A stretch of 5,591 bases of DNA from contig JAPONU010000037.1 in assembly GCA_026713745.1 (NCBI GenBank), positions 1 to 5,591 on the forward strand, given 5' to 3'. How positions within the stretch are numbered: position 1 is the stretch's first letter; the number at the start of each line of letters is the position of its first letter. Made by a program: the position numbers and the translations under genes. This DNA comes from a bacterium. GTDB taxonomy: Bacteria > Actinomycetota > Acidimicrobiia > Acidimicrobiales > CATQHL01. Shown here piece after piece: positions 5,436 through 5,591 of this stretch. The notes below the pieces were generated by a model that was not told where the DNA came from, searched no databases, and worked only from the letters and a program-made list of their open reading frames with translations.

Positions 5436-5488
5436 TCGTCATCGACGCCTCCGGGCCGCGGTGCGAGATACGCGTCGTGACGCCCTGA
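5432..5488 (+). pseudogene. vapC: vapC toxin reduced to 18 codons by internal deletion
   Basis: TTG at 5432 overlaps the vapB stop (TTGA) and begins LIVIDAS, the normal first strand of a PIN-domain VapC with its first catalytic Asp (D5). The next residues, GPRCEIRVVTP and a stop at 5486-5488, resemble the usual C-terminus of actinobacterial VapC proteins (often APGPRC-x-I/V-x-V). About 110 residues, with the remaining catalytic acids, are missing, and the frame is preserved. The product cannot be a PIN nuclease. The N-terminal match is strong; the C-terminal match is from family memory. Confidence 0.7.
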
Positions 5489-5503
5489 ACAACCTCAGGG
5501 GCG
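5481..5503. terminator. Hairpin between convergent gene ends
   Basis: CCCTGA (5483-5488) pairs with TCAGGG (5495-5500) around the 6-nt loop ACAACC. The stem can extend by two G-C pairs if G5501 is bulged. The stop of the vapC remnant and the stop of the minus-strand gene both lie in the stem. There is no T-run, so it may be a weak bidirectional terminator. Confidence 0.45.
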
Positions 5504-5590
5504 GCGGCCGATGGGGTGCATCGACCCGCGGTGGAAGTTCTTCATGCCCGCCACGCGCAGCACCATCTCGGCGATCCGCCAACCCTCGGC
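5495..5590 (-). CDS. C-terminal 31 codons of an unidentified protein
   Basis: The minus-strand frame entering at the right edge ends at TGA (5497-5495) after 31 codons. It contains WRIAEMVLRVAG, then MKNFHRGSMHPIGRRP at the C-terminus. The amphipathic helix and basic end look protein-like, and a hairpin sits at its stop. I cannot name the family from so short a piece; one of the other frames could be real instead. Confidence 0.4.
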   Translation of the reverse strand, partial: AEGWRIAEMVLRVAGMKNFHRGSMHPIGRRP

Positions 5591-5591
5591 G

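Noticed and set aside
4789..5591. Insertion sequence or transposase remnant at the island border
   Set aside because: I looked for transposase motifs and terminal inverted repeats and found none. The eroded reading frames fit a hydrolase and a VapC better.

Overview
This is a GC-rich window, probably actinobacterial. The basis is strong G/C bias at third codon positions, GTG and TTG starts, -10 boxes placed so that transcripts would start at the start codon, and a FitA/VapB-type antitoxin. The genus cannot be read from the sequence. The main content is the promoter-proximal part of a BREX phage-defence operon on the minus strand, read from right to left: brxE (3513-2956), brxA (2729-1959), brxB (1832-1245) and brxC (1248 to beyond position 1). 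This order matches the start of the published type 6 BREX arrangement (brxE-brxA-brxB-brxC-pglX-pglZ-brxD-brxHI). The modification and effector genes should therefore lie beyond the left edge. brxC is cut by that edge after 416 codons and has no stop in the window.

A 170-bp intergenic region (3514-3683) separates brxE from a divergent plus-strand pair. The first gene encodes a 289-residue protein with two predicted membrane segments and a cytoplasmic GAF domain. The second encodes a 63-residue highly charged protein of unknown function. These two are the least explained intact genes here and may be an accessory or regulatory module beside BREX; that role is inferred only from position.

From 4789 to the right edge the sequence looks like an eroded border. 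It holds a minus-strand alpha/beta-hydrolase remnant with at least two frame breaks, an apparent loss around the nucleophile and an in-frame stop. Next is an intact vapB-like antitoxin gene with a likely leaderless promoter and a small inverted repeat upstream. The following vapC has collapsed to 18 codons: its N-terminal LIVIDAS is joined directly to what looks like a normal VapC C-terminus. A hairpin then separates it from the 3' end of an unidentified minus-strand gene that enters from the right edge.

Other structures are a 70-bp-period duplication of the brxA 3' end in the brxA-brxB gap, an unusually long brxE-brxA gap, and an 11-bp direct repeat in the divergent promoter region.
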